This document shows positions 40,862-50,360 of a DNA stretch of 64,000 nucleotides, one piece after another. Under the pieces are notes generated by a model, which saw only the letters and a program-made list of their open reading frames with translations, was not told the origin of the DNA and did not search any database. This DNA is from DASXMT01 sp963755985 (GTDB lineage Bacteria > Actinomycetota > Acidimicrobiia > Acidimicrobiales > RAAP-2): contig CAVWLO010000001.1 in NCBI GenBank assembly GCA_963755985.1, positions 496,001-560,000 on the forward strand, given 5' to 3'. The translations under genes and the position numbers were made by a program. Positions within the stretch are counted from its first letter, which is position 1, and every line of letters starts with the position of its first letter.

Positions 40862-40930
40862 CTGAGCACCGACCCATGCTGAACACCGGCGCGACCACAG
40901 CCAGGCAGATGACACGGAGACGGGGAGGTC

Positions 40931-41986
40931 ATGACAGACGCAATCGAGGCCCGAGACCTCAAAAAGATCTTCTCCGGGAAGCGGGAGGTCCGCGCCCTCG
41001 ACGGTGTGACCTTCGCGGTCGAGGAGGGGACGGTGTTCGGGCTGCTGGGCCCGAACGGTGCGGGCAAGACCACGGCCGTGCGGGTGCTGACCACCATCAT
41101 CAAGCCTGACTCCGGCACGGCCCGGGTGCTCGGCCACGATGTGACCAAAGAGGCCGCTCTGGTCCGCTCCCTCATCGGCCTGGCCGGCCAGTACGCCGCG
41201 GTCGACGAGAACCTCACCGGACGGGAGAACCTGGACATGGTCGGGCGCCTGAACCACCTGCCCCGCAAGTCGGTAGCGGCGCGGGCCAGCGAGCTGCTCG
41301 ACCAGTTCCAGCTCAGCGAGGCAGGAGACCGCACGCTCAAGACCTATTCGGGCGGCATGCGCCGCCGGCTCGACCTGGCCGCCGCCCTCGTCGCCCGCCC
41401 GACCGTGCTGTTCCTGGACGAACCGACCACCGGGCTCGACCCGCAGAGCCGCAACGACCTCTGGGAGGTGATCGAAGGACTGGTCGAGTCGGGCACCACC
41501 GTGCTCCTCACCACCCAATACCTCGAGGAAGCCGATCGGCTGGCCAGCCAGCTGGCCGTGGTCGACCACGGTCGGGTGATCGCCGAGGGGACACCGGGGA
41601 AGCTGAAGGCCGACCTCGGCGCCACCGTGCTCGAGGTGGGCCTGCGCAATCACGACGAGGCGTCCCGGGCCACCCCGGTGCTGGCCTCGCTCGGCACTCA
41701 CGCACCCAACGCCAACGGCACAGTGGTGGAGGTCACCGTGGACTCGGGGGCCGAGGCAGCCATGGAGGCGCTGCGGTCGCTCGACCAGCAAGGGATCGTC
41801 CCCACCGGCTTCACCCTCCGCGAACCGAGCCTCGACGACGTATTCCTGGCTCTGACCGGCCGGCGGGCCGAGCCCGACGACGAGAACGAGGCGGTCGAGG
41901 CCGACGGGCCCACAGGCACGGCCGACCGGGCAAGCGAGCCGTCGACGCCTGAAGCCCAAGCCGTCCACTCCGGAGGAAGGCCATGA
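40931..41986 (+). CDS. ABC transporter ATP-binding protein (DrrA-like)
   Basis: A 351-residue ATPase subunit. Walker A GPNGAGKTT is at residues 40-48, the signature YSGGM at 139-143 and Walker B VLFLDEP at 159-165, followed by the usual His in LLTTQYLEEADRLA. The C-terminal domain of about 120 residues is typical of daunorubicin-resistance DrrA proteins, with a Glu/Pro-rich end. Its stop overlaps the permease start by 4 nt. The pair likely exports a hydrophobic compound under MarR control. Confidence 0.92.
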   Translation: MTDAIEARDLKKIFSGKREVRALDGVTFAVEEGTVFGLLGPNGAGKTTAVRVLTTIIKPDSGTARVLGHDVTKEAALVRSLIGLAGQYAAVDENLTGRENLDMVGRLNHLPRKSVAARASELLDQFQLSEAGDRTLKTYSGGMRRRLDLAAALVARPTVLFLDEPTTGLDPQSRNDLWEVIEGLVESGTTVLLTTQYLEEADRLASQLAVVDHGRVIAEGTPGKLKADLGATVLEVGLRNHDEASRATPVLASLGTHAPNANGTVVEVTVDSGAEAAMEALRSLDQQGIVPTGFTLREPSLDDVFLALTGRRAEPDDENEAVEADGPTGTADRASEPSTPEAQAVHSGGRP

Positions 41987-42813
41987 CCACGACCGCGATC
42001 ACCGTCCCCACACTCACCGGGGCAGCCGTGGCCACCAGCCCCGGAGCCCGGGCCAGATGGGCGATCTCCGACACCCTGACCGTCACCAAGCGGAACCTGA
42101 TCGCCTATACCCGCATACCCGAGGCCCTCTTCTTCTCCACCGTGCAGCCGATCATGTTCGTGCTCTTGTTCGTCTATGTGTTCGGCGGCGCCATCCACCC
42201 GCCGAACGGCGTCAGCTACGTCAACTACCTGATGCCAGGCATCTTCGTCCAGACGGTGGCCTTCGGCGCAGTGAGCACCAGTGTCGGGCTGGCCGAGGAC
42301 CTGCAAAAGGGCCTGATCGAGCGGTTTCGGGCTCTGCCCATGGCCCGCTCGGCCGTCCTGGCCGGGCGGACCACCGCCGACCTGTTCCGCAACGTCGTCG
42401 TCGTCATCATCGTCTCGATCGTGGGGTTCGCCGTCGGGTTCCGCCCCACCACCGGCGTCCTCCCCTACCTGGCCGGCATCGGCATCATCTTGCTGTTCGC
42501 CTACGCCTTGTCCTGGGGGTTCGCCGTCATCGGCCTGTCCGCCTCCAACAGCGAGACGGCCCAGGTCATCTCGTTCCCCATCTTGTTCCCACTGACGTTC
42601 GCCTCGTCCGCGTTCGTCCCGGTGGCCTTCATGCCCAGCTGGCTGCAGGGGTTCGCCACCTACCAGCCGGTGAGCGTGGTCGTCTCCGCCTGCCGAGGGC
42701 TGATGATCGGAGGACCGACGGCGACGTGGGTGATCCAGGCCCTGGCCTGGACGATCGGCCTCCTGGTCGTCCTCATGCCGCTGGCCGTCCGGCGTTACCG
42801 GACGCGGACCTGA
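41983..42813 (+). CDS. ABC-2 type permease (DrrB-like)
   Basis: A 276-residue membrane subunit with six predicted helices and the ABC-2 signature region, here LPMARSAVLAGRTTADLFRNVVVV. The first helix follows TRIPEALFFSTVQPIMFVLLFVYVFGGAI. The start overlaps the ATPase gene (ATGA), so both subunits are made together. It forms the exporter channel of a DrrAB-type system. The substrate is unknown. Confidence 0.9.
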   Translation: MTTTAITVPTLTGAAVATSPGARARWAISDTLTVTKRNLIAYTRIPEALFFSTVQPIMFVLLFVYVFGGAIHPPNGVSYVNYLMPGIFVQTVAFGAVSTSVGLAEDLQKGLIERFRALPMARSAVLAGRTTADLFRNVVVVIIVSIVGFAVGFRPTTGVLPYLAGIGIILLFAYALSWGFAVIGLSASNSETAQVISFPILFPLTFASSAFVPVAFMPSWLQGFATYQPVSVVVSACRGLMIGGPTATWVIQALAWTIGLLVVLMPLAVRRYRTRT

Positions 42814-42931
42814 GCCCTGGGTTCGGTCAGGCCGGCGCCGGTGCCCCGCCCGGTTCGGGGCGGCGGCCGGCCAGTTCGAGCCGGCGGCCGGTCAGGTAGC
42901 CGATTGCGGTCGGGGCGAGCAGAATGGGGCC

Positions 42932-45634
42932 ATGGCACAGTCCCCCTCCCGATCCGCCGGTCCCAACAGCTTCGGCGCCCGAGCCGACCTCACCGTGGGC
43001 GACCGGAGCTACGAGATCTACCGCATCAACGCGTTGGCCGACCGTTTTGCCGTCGGCCGGCTCCCCTACTCGGTCAAGGTCCTCTTGGAGAACCTGCTCC
43101 GCCACGAGGACGGTCTGACCGTCCATGCCAGCGACGTCGAGGCAGTGGCCGACTGGGGCCGGAACCCGGAGCGACACGGCTTCGGCGGGGCCGACTCGGC
43201 CGAGATCGCCCTCACCCCGGAGCGAGTCCTCATGCAGGATTTCACCGGCGTGCCCGGCGTGGTCGACCTCGCCGCCATGCGCGACGCGTTGCGCGTCCTC
43301 GGCGGCGATCCTGCCCGGGTCAACCCGCTCGTCCCCGTGGAACTGGTCATCGACCATTCGGTCATCGCCGAGGTGACGGGGACCCCGACCGCCTATGACC
43401 AGAACGTCGACATCGAGTACCAGCGCAACATCGAGCGCTACCAGCTCCTGCGCTGGGCTCAGGAGGCCTTCGACGGTTTCCGGGTGGTACCCCCGGCGCG
43501 GGCATTTGCCACCAGGTCAATCTCGAGTACCTGTCCCGGGTGGTCTTCGCCACCGACGACGGGCGCGCCTACTGTGACACCCTGGTCGGGACCGACTCGC
43601 ACACCACCATGGTCAACGGGCTCGGCGTCCTCGGGTGGGGCGTGGGGGGCATCGAGGCCGAGGCGGCCATGCTGGGCCAGCCCTTGTCCATGCTCCTCCC
43701 CCCTGTGGTCGGGTTCCGGCTGACCGGCGAGATGCCGGTCGGCACCACCGCCACCGACCTGGTGCTCACCATCACCGAGTTGCTCCGCGAGCACGGCGTC
43801 GTGGGCAAGTTCGTCGAGTTCTACGGACCGGGTGTGGCCGCCGTCCAGCTCGAGAACCGTGCCACCATCGGCAACATGTCCCCCGAGTACGGGGCAACGT
43901 GCGCCATCTTCCCCATCGACCAGGTGACCCTCGACTACCTGCGGTTCACTGGGCGGGACGAGCACCACGTCGCCCTGGTCGAGGCCTACGCCAAGGAGCA
44001 GGGGCTGTGGCACGCCCCAAACGGGGAGGAGCCCGTGTTCTCCGAGACCGTCGAGCTCGACTTGTCCACGGTGGTGCCCAGCATCGCCGGACCGTCCCGG
44101 CCCCAGGACCGGGTTTCGCTCAGCGATGCCGGCGATGCGTTCCGCACCGCGCTCGGCCAGGGACAAGAGGTCGCAGTCCACAACCCTGGGCGACGGTTCG
44201 ACGGCCGAGATCGAGGACGGCCACGTCGTGGTGGCCGCCATCACCAGCTGCACCAACACCTCCAATCCCCAGGTCATGCTGGCTGCCGGGCTGCTGGCCA
44301 AGAAGGCGGTCGACAAAGGCCTGCGCCCGAAGCCCTGGGTGAAGACGAGCCTGGCCCCCGGGTCCCGGGTGGTCATGGACTACTACGACCGGGCCGGGCT
44401 CACCGGTCCCTTGGCCGAGGCCGGTTTCGACCTGGTCGGCTTCGGCTGCACCACCTGCATCGGCAACTCGGGGCCCCTCTTGTCCGGGGTGTCCGAGGCC
44501 GTCCAGTCAGGCGACCTCTCGGTGGTCTCGGTGCTGTCGGGGAACCGGAACTTCGAGGGTCGGATCCATCCCGAGGTGCGGATGAACTACCTGGCCTCGC
44601 CGCCGCTGGTGGTGGCCTACGCCCTGGCCGGCACCATGGACATCGACCTGGACACCGACTCCCTCGGCACCGGCACGGACGGCCGGCCCGTCTACCTGGC
44701 CGACCTGTGGCCGAGCGCCGCGGATGTGACCGAGGCGATCCGCGCCTCGGTCACATCGGACATGTTCCGCCAGCGCTACGGGGCCATCTTCGGAGGCGAT
44801 GAGCGGTGGCAGGCGGTCGAGACGGCCACCGGCGACACGTTCGCCTGGAACCGCGATTCCACCTACGTGCTCCGACCGCCCTTCCTCGAAGGTCTGGCAC
44901 CCACGCCCGAGCCGGTGAGCGACCTGGTCGGCGCACGGGTCCTGGCCGTGCTGGGCGACAGTGTGACCACCGACCACATCTCGCCGGCGGGCAACATCGG
45001 CCCGACCACGCCGGCCGGCCAGTATCTGGCCGACCACGGAGTGGAACGGATCGACTTCAACTCGTACGGGGCCCGGCGGGGAAACCACGAGGTCATGATG
45101 CGCGGGACCTTCGCCAACATCCGCCTCCGCAACCAGTTGGCGCCGGGAACCGAGGGAGGGATCACCCTCCACCTCCCCGACGGGGAGCAGACCAGCATCT
45201 ACGAGGCGGCCACGCGCTACGCGGCTGAGGGGACTCCGTTGGTCGTGCTGGCCGGAAAGGAGTACGGCTCAGGCTCGTCCCGGGACTGGGCGGCCAAGGG
45301 GACCTCGCTCCTCGGCGTCCGTGCCGTGGTGGCCGAGAGCTACGAGCGAATACATCGCTCCAACCTGGTGGGCATGGGCGTCCTGCCCCTGCAGTTCGGC
45401 GATGGCGAGAACGCCGGCACCCTCGGGCTGACCGGGCACGAGGTGTTCGAGGTCAGCGGGGTCTCGGCCCTCAACGACGGCGAGGTGCCCAAAGAGGTGG
45501 TCGTGCGGGCCGCCGACGGTGACCGGGTGGTCGAGTTCACCGCCCGACTGCGTATCGACACCCCCATGGAGGCCGAGTACTACCGCAACGGGGGCATCCT
45601 CCCCTACATGCTGCGGCAGATGGCCCGCTCCTAG
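42932..45634 (+). pseudogene. acnA: Aconitate hydratase, interrupted by two compensating frameshifts
   Basis: The gene encodes an AcnA-type aconitase of about 900 residues (citrate to isocitrate, [4Fe-4S]) in three frames. From 42932 the protein is normal to FRVVPP near 43490; one base seems missing there (expected PPGTGICHQVNLEYL) and the frame moves. The second part runs to about 44190, where one extra base near GGGCGACGG moves it back before STAEIEDGHVVVAAITSCTNTSNP. Cluster cysteines in SCTNTS and GCTTCIG, and the C-terminal swivel domain (EYGSGSSRDWAAKGTSLLG), are intact. All three parts keep strong coding character, so these may be sequence errors and the gene functional. Aconitase is normally essential in the TCA cycle. 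Confidence 0.82.
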
Positions 45635-45677
45635 TCGCAACGGCCAGGAGGTCTGGGGGGACCCGAGGTTCGAAAGT

Positions 45678-46340
45678 TCAGCCGGCCAGCGGCAGAACGA
45701 AGGCTGCGATCACCACGTAGTGGAGGACGGCTCCGACAATGGTGCAGGCGTGGAACACCTCGTGATAGCCGAACACGCCTGGCACCGGGTTCGGTCGCTT
45801 GCGGGCGTAGACGAGGGCGCCGATCGAGTAGGCCACCCCGCCGGCCACCAGGAGCCCGAAGCCGAGGCCACCCAGGGCCCGCACCAGTTGTGGGACGACG
45901 ACCACTGCCGACCATCCCACAACCACGTAGGGAAGGGCGATGGCCCACTTGGGCGCGTCGAGCCAGGCCTGGCGGAGGGTGATGCCGATCACGGCGCCAC
46001 CCCAGACGATGCACAGCACGGCGACGCGGGCCCAGCCGCTCAGGGCGATCCCGGCCACGGCCGTGTATGACCCGGCGATGGCAATGTAGATCGTGGAGTG
46101 GTCGACCCGGCGCATCCGGCGGCGACCGGCGGGAGCCCAGGTGTGCCGGTGGAACAGGGCGCTCACCCCGAACAACGCACTGACCGAGACGGCGTACACG
46201 GCGAGGACCAGGGCCGAGCCGACCGTCGGCGCCATGGCGACCAGGACTGCGCCGGACACGAGGGATGCAAAAAAGGCGCACTCATGCAGCACGCCCCGCA
46301 GGCGCGGCTTGGCCGGCTCGGCCTCCGGGTACGAGGTCAC
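45678..46340 (-). CDS. Hemolysin III family (PAQR-like) membrane protein
   Basis: A 220-residue protein with seven predicted membrane helices. The metal-binding motifs of the family are present: an early HE in LHECAFF, SALFHRHTW, DHSTIYIAIAGSYTA and the late YHEVFHACTIVGAVLHY. These point to a zinc-dependent hydrolase site shared with adiponectin receptors and alkaline ceramidases. Bacterial members have been called hemolysins but a true toxic role is doubtful. The start is GTG. Confidence 0.9.
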   Translation of the reverse strand: MTSYPEAEPAKPRLRGVLHECAFFASLVSGAVLVAMAPTVGSALVLAVYAVSVSALFGVSALFHRHTWAPAGRRRMRRVDHSTIYIAIAGSYTAVAGIALSGWARVAVLCIVWGGAVIGITLRQAWLDAPKWAIALPYVVVGWSAVVVVPQLVRALGGLGFGLLVAGGVAYSIGALVYARKRPNPVPGVFGYHEVFHACTIVGAVLHYVVIAAFVLPLAG

Positions 46341-46358
46341 CCGGTCACCAGTGGGTGT

Positions 46359-47069
46359 TCATGCTCGGGCCATTCCGGACCCGACCGCCACCGAGACGAA
46401 CCGGCGCAGGATGCGGCGGCCCACGGTCTCCACCTCCGCCACTCGGCGTTGGTCGAGGGTCACGCCATTTGGGAGGAACGGTATCCATGACTGGGCCAAT
46501 GGCCCGTCCACCTCGACGTGGAACTGCAGCCCATAGGCCCGATCGCCGGCTCGGAACGCCTGGTTCGGATAACGGGGGGTGGCGGCCAGGTGGGTGGCGC
46601 CGCCCGGGAGAGTGAACGTGTCCTGGTGCCAGTGGACACAGGCGATGGTGGAGCTGGCCAACCCGCCGTACTCAGGGCCGAATACGGGATCGAACCGCCC
46701 GGCTCTGGTCAGCGCGACCGAACCGATGCCGACCTCGAGGACGGGCCCGGTGGTGACCTCGGCGCCGAGGGCCATCGCCAGCTGCTGGGCCCCGAGGCAC
46801 ACGCCCAGTACCGGAAGGCCGGCCTCCACCGCCGAGGCCAACAGGTCCCGTTCGCCGGTCAGCCACGGATGGTCACCCTCATCATGGACGCCCATCGGTC
46901 CGCCCATGACCACCAGGCCGCTGAGCTCGCCCACCGTCGGATAGGTCTCGCCGAGATCGGCACGTACGACGTCGAATGTCCGGCCCGCCTCGCCCAGGGC
47001 CTCGGCCATGAGACCGAGGCCCTCGTACGGGACGTGCTGGATGACGACCCAGGGTCGTTCCGTTCCCAT
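46359..47069 (-). CDS. Class I glutamine amidotransferase-like protein
   Basis: A 236-residue stand-alone class I amidotransferase domain. The nucleophile Cys is in GVCLGAQQLA and the His-Glu pair in LQFHVE; the oxyanion strand is MGGPMGVHD. Relatives act as GMP-synthase-like glutaminases or gamma-glutamyl hydrolases. The ATG overlaps the stop of the PIG-L gene by 1 nt (TGATG), which suggests a joint function in small-molecule metabolism. Specific substrate unknown. Confidence 0.86.
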   Translation of the reverse strand: MGTERPWVVIQHVPYEGLGLMAEALGEAGRTFDVVRADLGETYPTVGELSGLVVMGGPMGVHDEGDHPWLTGERDLLASAVEAGLPVLGVCLGAQQLAMALGAEVTTGPVLEVGIGSVALTRAGRFDPVFGPEYGGLASSTIACVHWHQDTFTLPGGATHLAATPRYPNQAFRAGDRAYGLQFHVEVDGPLAQSWIPFLPNGVTLDQRRVAEVETVGRRILRRFVSVAVGSGMARA

Positions 47070-47800
47070 CACCCGATGTGTACGACCTGGAAGACCTCGG
47101 CCAGGCTTCCGTCGGGCAAGCCGGCCGACGCGGCCTGCGCCGACAACCACGAGCGCAGGAGCTCTTCGAAGCCCTCACCGTCGCCGACCTGGCTGCGGTG
47201 GGAGAACAACGCGGCCAGCTTCGCTTTGAACGTGCCGGTGATGTCCACCGCCCGATCGGCGCGCTCAGTCGCCATCAGCCAGAGCTCGGGAACGATGTGC
47301 GGCTCCAGACCTTCCTCGAGCAATTCGGGAAAGGCAAATGGATTTCGGGCGTCGGGATAGATGGCGCAGGTGGTCGCCTCGCCGGTGGCGAGGTGGTCGG
47401 GGTGGCTGGCCCCGAGCCGCGTCCAGCTTCGTTCGGGGGAATGGGTGAAGACCCGCTGGGGCCGAAGCAGCCGGATCACCCGCGAGATGTCCCGGCGCAG
47501 GTCCAAGCTCGGCGTCAGGCGCCCGTCGGGGTACCCGAGAAAGGCCAGCTCCGTGACACCCACCTCGGCCGCCGCCGCCCGTTGTTCCTTCTGGCGGAGG
47601 GCAACCATGTCAGACCTGCTCACGGTCCGGTCCGACCCGCCGGCGTCGCCGTCGGTGACAATGCAGTAGCTGACGTTGACGCCGGCAGCCGTCAACGTGG
47701 CGACGGTGCCCGCCATCCCGAAGTCCACGTCGTCAGGATGGGCGGTGACCACCAGGACCTGCTCGATTCCCTCGGGACCGCCGTCAAGGGTCAGAGGCAT
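47069..47800 (-). CDS. PIG-L/LmbE family deacetylase
   Basis: A 243-residue zinc-dependent N-deacetylase. The metal motif AHPDDVDF is near residue 20 and the third ligand in ASHPDHLATG near residue 131. In actinobacteria this family includes MshB and Mca of mycothiol metabolism, and also many enzymes of other GlcNAc conjugates; MshB and Mca are longer, so this is probably a different member. It is the first gene of a two-gene unit with the amidotransferase. Confidence 0.88.
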   Translation of the reverse strand: MPLTLDGGPEGIEQVLVVTAHPDDVDFGMAGTVATLTAAGVNVSYCIVTDGDAGGSDRTVSRSDMVALRQKEQRAAAAEVGVTELAFLGYPDGRLTPSLDLRRDISRVIRLLRPQRVFTHSPERSWTRLGASHPDHLATGEATTCAIYPDARNPFAFPELLEEGLEPHIVPELWLMATERADRAVDITGTFKAKLAALFSHRSQVGDGEGFEELLRSWLSAQAASAGLPDGSLAEVFQVVHIG

Positions 47801-47849
47801 TGGGGTCGGCTCCTCAACGATGTTGTTCTCCCTCGGCTCGCCGCGTGGC

Positions 47850-49094
47850 TCAGGCGGCGTCCTCGGAGGGATTCCAGTCGGCCAAATTGGCCAGACGCGG
47901 GTCGTTCGAGAAGATCTCCACGATGGGCAGCTTCAGGCCGATGCGGGTCTGGATCCGCTCGACTTCGAGAACCTGATTCCACTGGACGAGGGTGACGACC
48001 ACACCGGCCTCGCCGGCCCGGGCCGTGCGTCCGGAGCGATGCAGGTAGGCCTTGTGATCCTCGGGCGGGTCGAAGTGGATCACTACGTCGACTGCGTCGA
48101 TGTCCAGTCCCCGAGCCGCCACGTCCGTGGCCACCAGCGCCGGTAGCTTGCCGTCGGAGAAGTCCTTCAGGGTGCGCTCCCGGTTCGCCTGGCGGAGGTC
48201 GCCGTGGATAGCGGCCGCATCCACCCCTTCCTTGCGGAGTTGCTCGACCAGCCGGTCGGCGCCCCGCTTGGTCCGGACGAAGACGATCGACTTGGACACG
48301 TTGCGGCAGATGGCGGCGGCCACCTTCACCCGGTCCATCTGGTGAACGTGGAGGAAGCGGTGCTCCATCTCCTCCACCGTGGTCTGCGGGGAGGCTACTT
48401 CGTGCTTGACCGGGTCGGTCAGGTACCGCGACACCAGTCGGTCCACCGCCCCGTCGAGCGTGGCCGAGAACAGCAGCGTCTGGTGGTCGCGCTCGAGGCG
48501 GCGCAACACCCACTCGACCTGGGGCATGAACCCCATGTCGGCCATGCGGTCCGCCTCGTCGAGCACCAGCGTCTCGATGTCGGCCACAGTCAGCTCGCCC
48601 CGGTCGCCCAGATCGATCAGCCGGCCCGGCGTGGCGATGATCACATCGACGCCCCGGCGCAGCTTCTTGACCTGGCGGTCGATGTCGGCGCCGCCGTAGA
48701 CGGCAACGAGCCGCAGTCCGACCGCCTCGGCCAGCGGCTCCAAGACGTCATGGACCTGTACGGCCAGCTCCCTCGTCGGGACCAGCACGAGGGCACGGGG
48801 CCGGCCCGGCTGGGTGGCTCTGTCGTCCATCGTCCGCTGTAAGAGGGGCAGGCCGAAGGCGAGGGTCTTTCCGGACCCGGTCTTGGCCTTGCCGCATACG
48901 TCCCGGCCGGCCAGGGCGTCGGCCACGGTCATGGCCTGGATCGGGAAAGCGGTGGTGATCCCCTGGGAGGCGAGCACCTTGACCAGTGCCGGCTCCACAC
49001 CGAGGCTGTCGAAGGCGATGCGGGTCGTGGCGAGCAAGGCGTCGGATGCGCCGGCGGTGTCGGCGCGTTCGGGCCTCTCGATAGTGGAAGTCAT
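47850..49094 (-). CDS. DEAD-box ATP-dependent RNA helicase
   Basis: A 414-residue RNA helicase with all core motifs: Q-motif FPIQAMT, AKTGSGKT, PTRELAVQ, TPGRLID, DEAD in VLDEADRMADMGF, SAT, ARGLDID and HRSGRTARAG. It has little beyond the core, which is typical of RhlE/CsdA-like short forms. Such helicases unwind RNA during cold growth, ribosome assembly or decay. The 5' side holds a long gene-free stretch that may contain a regulated leader. Confidence 0.94.
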   Translation of the reverse strand: MTSTIERPERADTAGASDALLATTRIAFDSLGVEPALVKVLASQGITTAFPIQAMTVADALAGRDVCGKAKTGSGKTLAFGLPLLQRTMDDRATQPGRPRALVLVPTRELAVQVHDVLEPLAEAVGLRLVAVYGGADIDRQVKKLRRGVDVIIATPGRLIDLGDRGELTVADIETLVLDEADRMADMGFMPQVEWVLRRLERDHQTLLFSATLDGAVDRLVSRYLTDPVKHEVASPQTTVEEMEHRFLHVHQMDRVKVAAAICRNVSKSIVFVRTKRGADRLVEQLRKEGVDAAAIHGDLRQANRERTLKDFSDGKLPALVATDVAARGLDIDAVDVVIHFDPPEDHKAYLHRSGRTARAGEAGVVVTLVQWNQVLEVERIQTRIGLKLPIVEIFSNDPRLANLADWNPSEDAA

Positions 49095-49425
49095 CTGGGT
49101 CGTGCTCTCTCATCTGTTCGGTGCCGACTGGTGGCGCCGGCCGTCGGATTCCGCCCGATCGGCAGAGGGGGCGGAGGCGGGCCCGCCTCGGATTGTCCGC
49201 ATAAGCGGAGGACAGGATGAGGAAGACCCCGCCATCGAACCAATAGACCGATGGCACTGATCAGTGTACCCGCCGCGGGTCCCGCGCCTGCGGCAGGGTT
49301 ACTGAACAGGACTTTTCCGAGCACCCAGCCTATCTTCCACCCGATTTCCATCGGGCCCGGGCCCATCACGCCTCCGACGGCCCCCGGTGGACCTCGGTGA
49401 CGCCGAGGTTGAATTCCACCGATTT
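49095..49425. other. Gene-free stretch upstream of the DEAD-box helicase gene
   Basis: Open frames here overlap one another and show no recognisable protein. The helicase promoter and any 5' leader must lie here on the minus strand. No clear hairpin with a T-run was seen. Confidence 0.45.
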
Positions 49426-49604
49426 CTCTGCCTGTTCCGGTCGGCCTGGTCGGCGCTCTGCCTGTTCCGGTCGGCCTGGTCGGCGCTCTGCCTGTTCCGG
49501 TCGGCCTGGTCGGCGCTCTGCCTGTTCCGGTCGGCCTGGTCGGCGCTCTGCCTGTTCCGGTCGGCCTGGTCGGCGCTCTGCCTGTTCCCGGTTCGCCTGA
49601 TCCG
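49426..49604. repeat. 30-bp minisatellite, five exact copies plus one degenerate
   Basis: The 30-bp unit starts CTCTGCCTGTTCCGG and continues TCGGCCTGGTCGGCG. Five copies at 49426-49575 are identical, and a sixth at 49576-49604 has diverged. There are no spacers, so it is not a CRISPR array. Because 30 is a multiple of 3, every frame on both strands stays open; one minus-strand frame (49671-49366, TTG start) would encode the decapeptide EQAERRPGRP repeated. I treat it as a DNA repeat, with coding possible. Confidence 0.85.
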
Positions 49605-49732
49605 ATAGCCGCCTCTTCAGCTGGAGACTTCGGCCTCCGCTGTTCGGCCACTCCGCTGACCGGTATGCCAAGGTAGAGCCCTGCTATCGACGACCGGGTG
49701 CGGCTGCACCGGTCACGCCAGAAGGGACACCC

Positions 49733-50197
49733 ATGGGAAAGCTCGATGTCGGAGACAAGGCACCCGCCTTCAAGCTGCCGGACCAGGACGGGAAGACCGT
49801 ATCGTTGGCCGACTTCAAGGGGAACCCGGTGGTCGTGTACTTCTACCCACGGGACGACACGCCGGGCTGCACCAAGGAGGCTTGCCAGTTCAACGACAAC
49901 CTGAGGGACTTCACCCGGGCGAAGGTGCCCGTCGTGGGCATCTCGGCCGACGGGGCCGACAAGCATCAGGCCTTCCGGTCGAAGTACGGCCTCAAGTTCT
50001 CGCTCTTGACCGACGCCGACCATGCGGTGGGCGAGGCCTATGGGGCGTGGGGTGAGAAGACGCTCTACGGGAAGAAGTCGATCGGCGTCATCCGGTCCAC
50101 CTTTCTCATCGACGACAAGGGAAAGATCGCTCGGGCCTGGTACCACGTGAAGGCCGACGGCCACGCGGCCAAGGTGCTGGAGGAAATCGGGAGCTGA
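49733..50197 (+). CDS. bcp: Thioredoxin-dependent peroxiredoxin (Bcp/PrxQ type)
   Basis: A 154-residue atypical 2-Cys peroxiredoxin that reduces hydrogen and organic peroxides. The peroxidatic Cys46 and the resolving Cys51 are both present in DDTPGCTKEACQF, the PrxQ pattern. A GAAGGGAC ribosome site precedes the ATG. It is a monocistronic cytoplasmic antioxidant enzyme. Confidence 0.93.
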   Translation: MGKLDVGDKAPAFKLPDQDGKTVSLADFKGNPVVVYFYPRDDTPGCTKEACQFNDNLRDFTRAKVPVVGISADGADKHQAFRSKYGLKFSLLTDADHAVGEAYGAWGEKTLYGKKSIGVIRSTFLIDDKGKIARAWYHVKADGHAAKVLEEIGS

Positions 50198-50360
50198 CTC
50201 TTACCACGAACTCGCCCGGCCATAGGGGTGGGTTGCACCGTGGGCGCGTCACAACGCCGTCACCATCCCCGCACCGAACTCAACGGTTTCCAAGGCGCTG
50301 GTCACTCGTGGCCGGCGACCGGCCCAGTGGCGACCGGTTCCCGACCCTCGGGCGACGGAC

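Noticed and set aside
49426..49604. Possible CRISPR array
   Set aside because: The 30-bp units are directly adjacent without spacers and no cas genes are near.
49366..49671. Gene for a repeated decapeptide protein on the minus strand
   Set aside because: The frame needs a TTG start and all other frames are equally open because of the 30-bp period; it is kept only as a possibility under the repeat.
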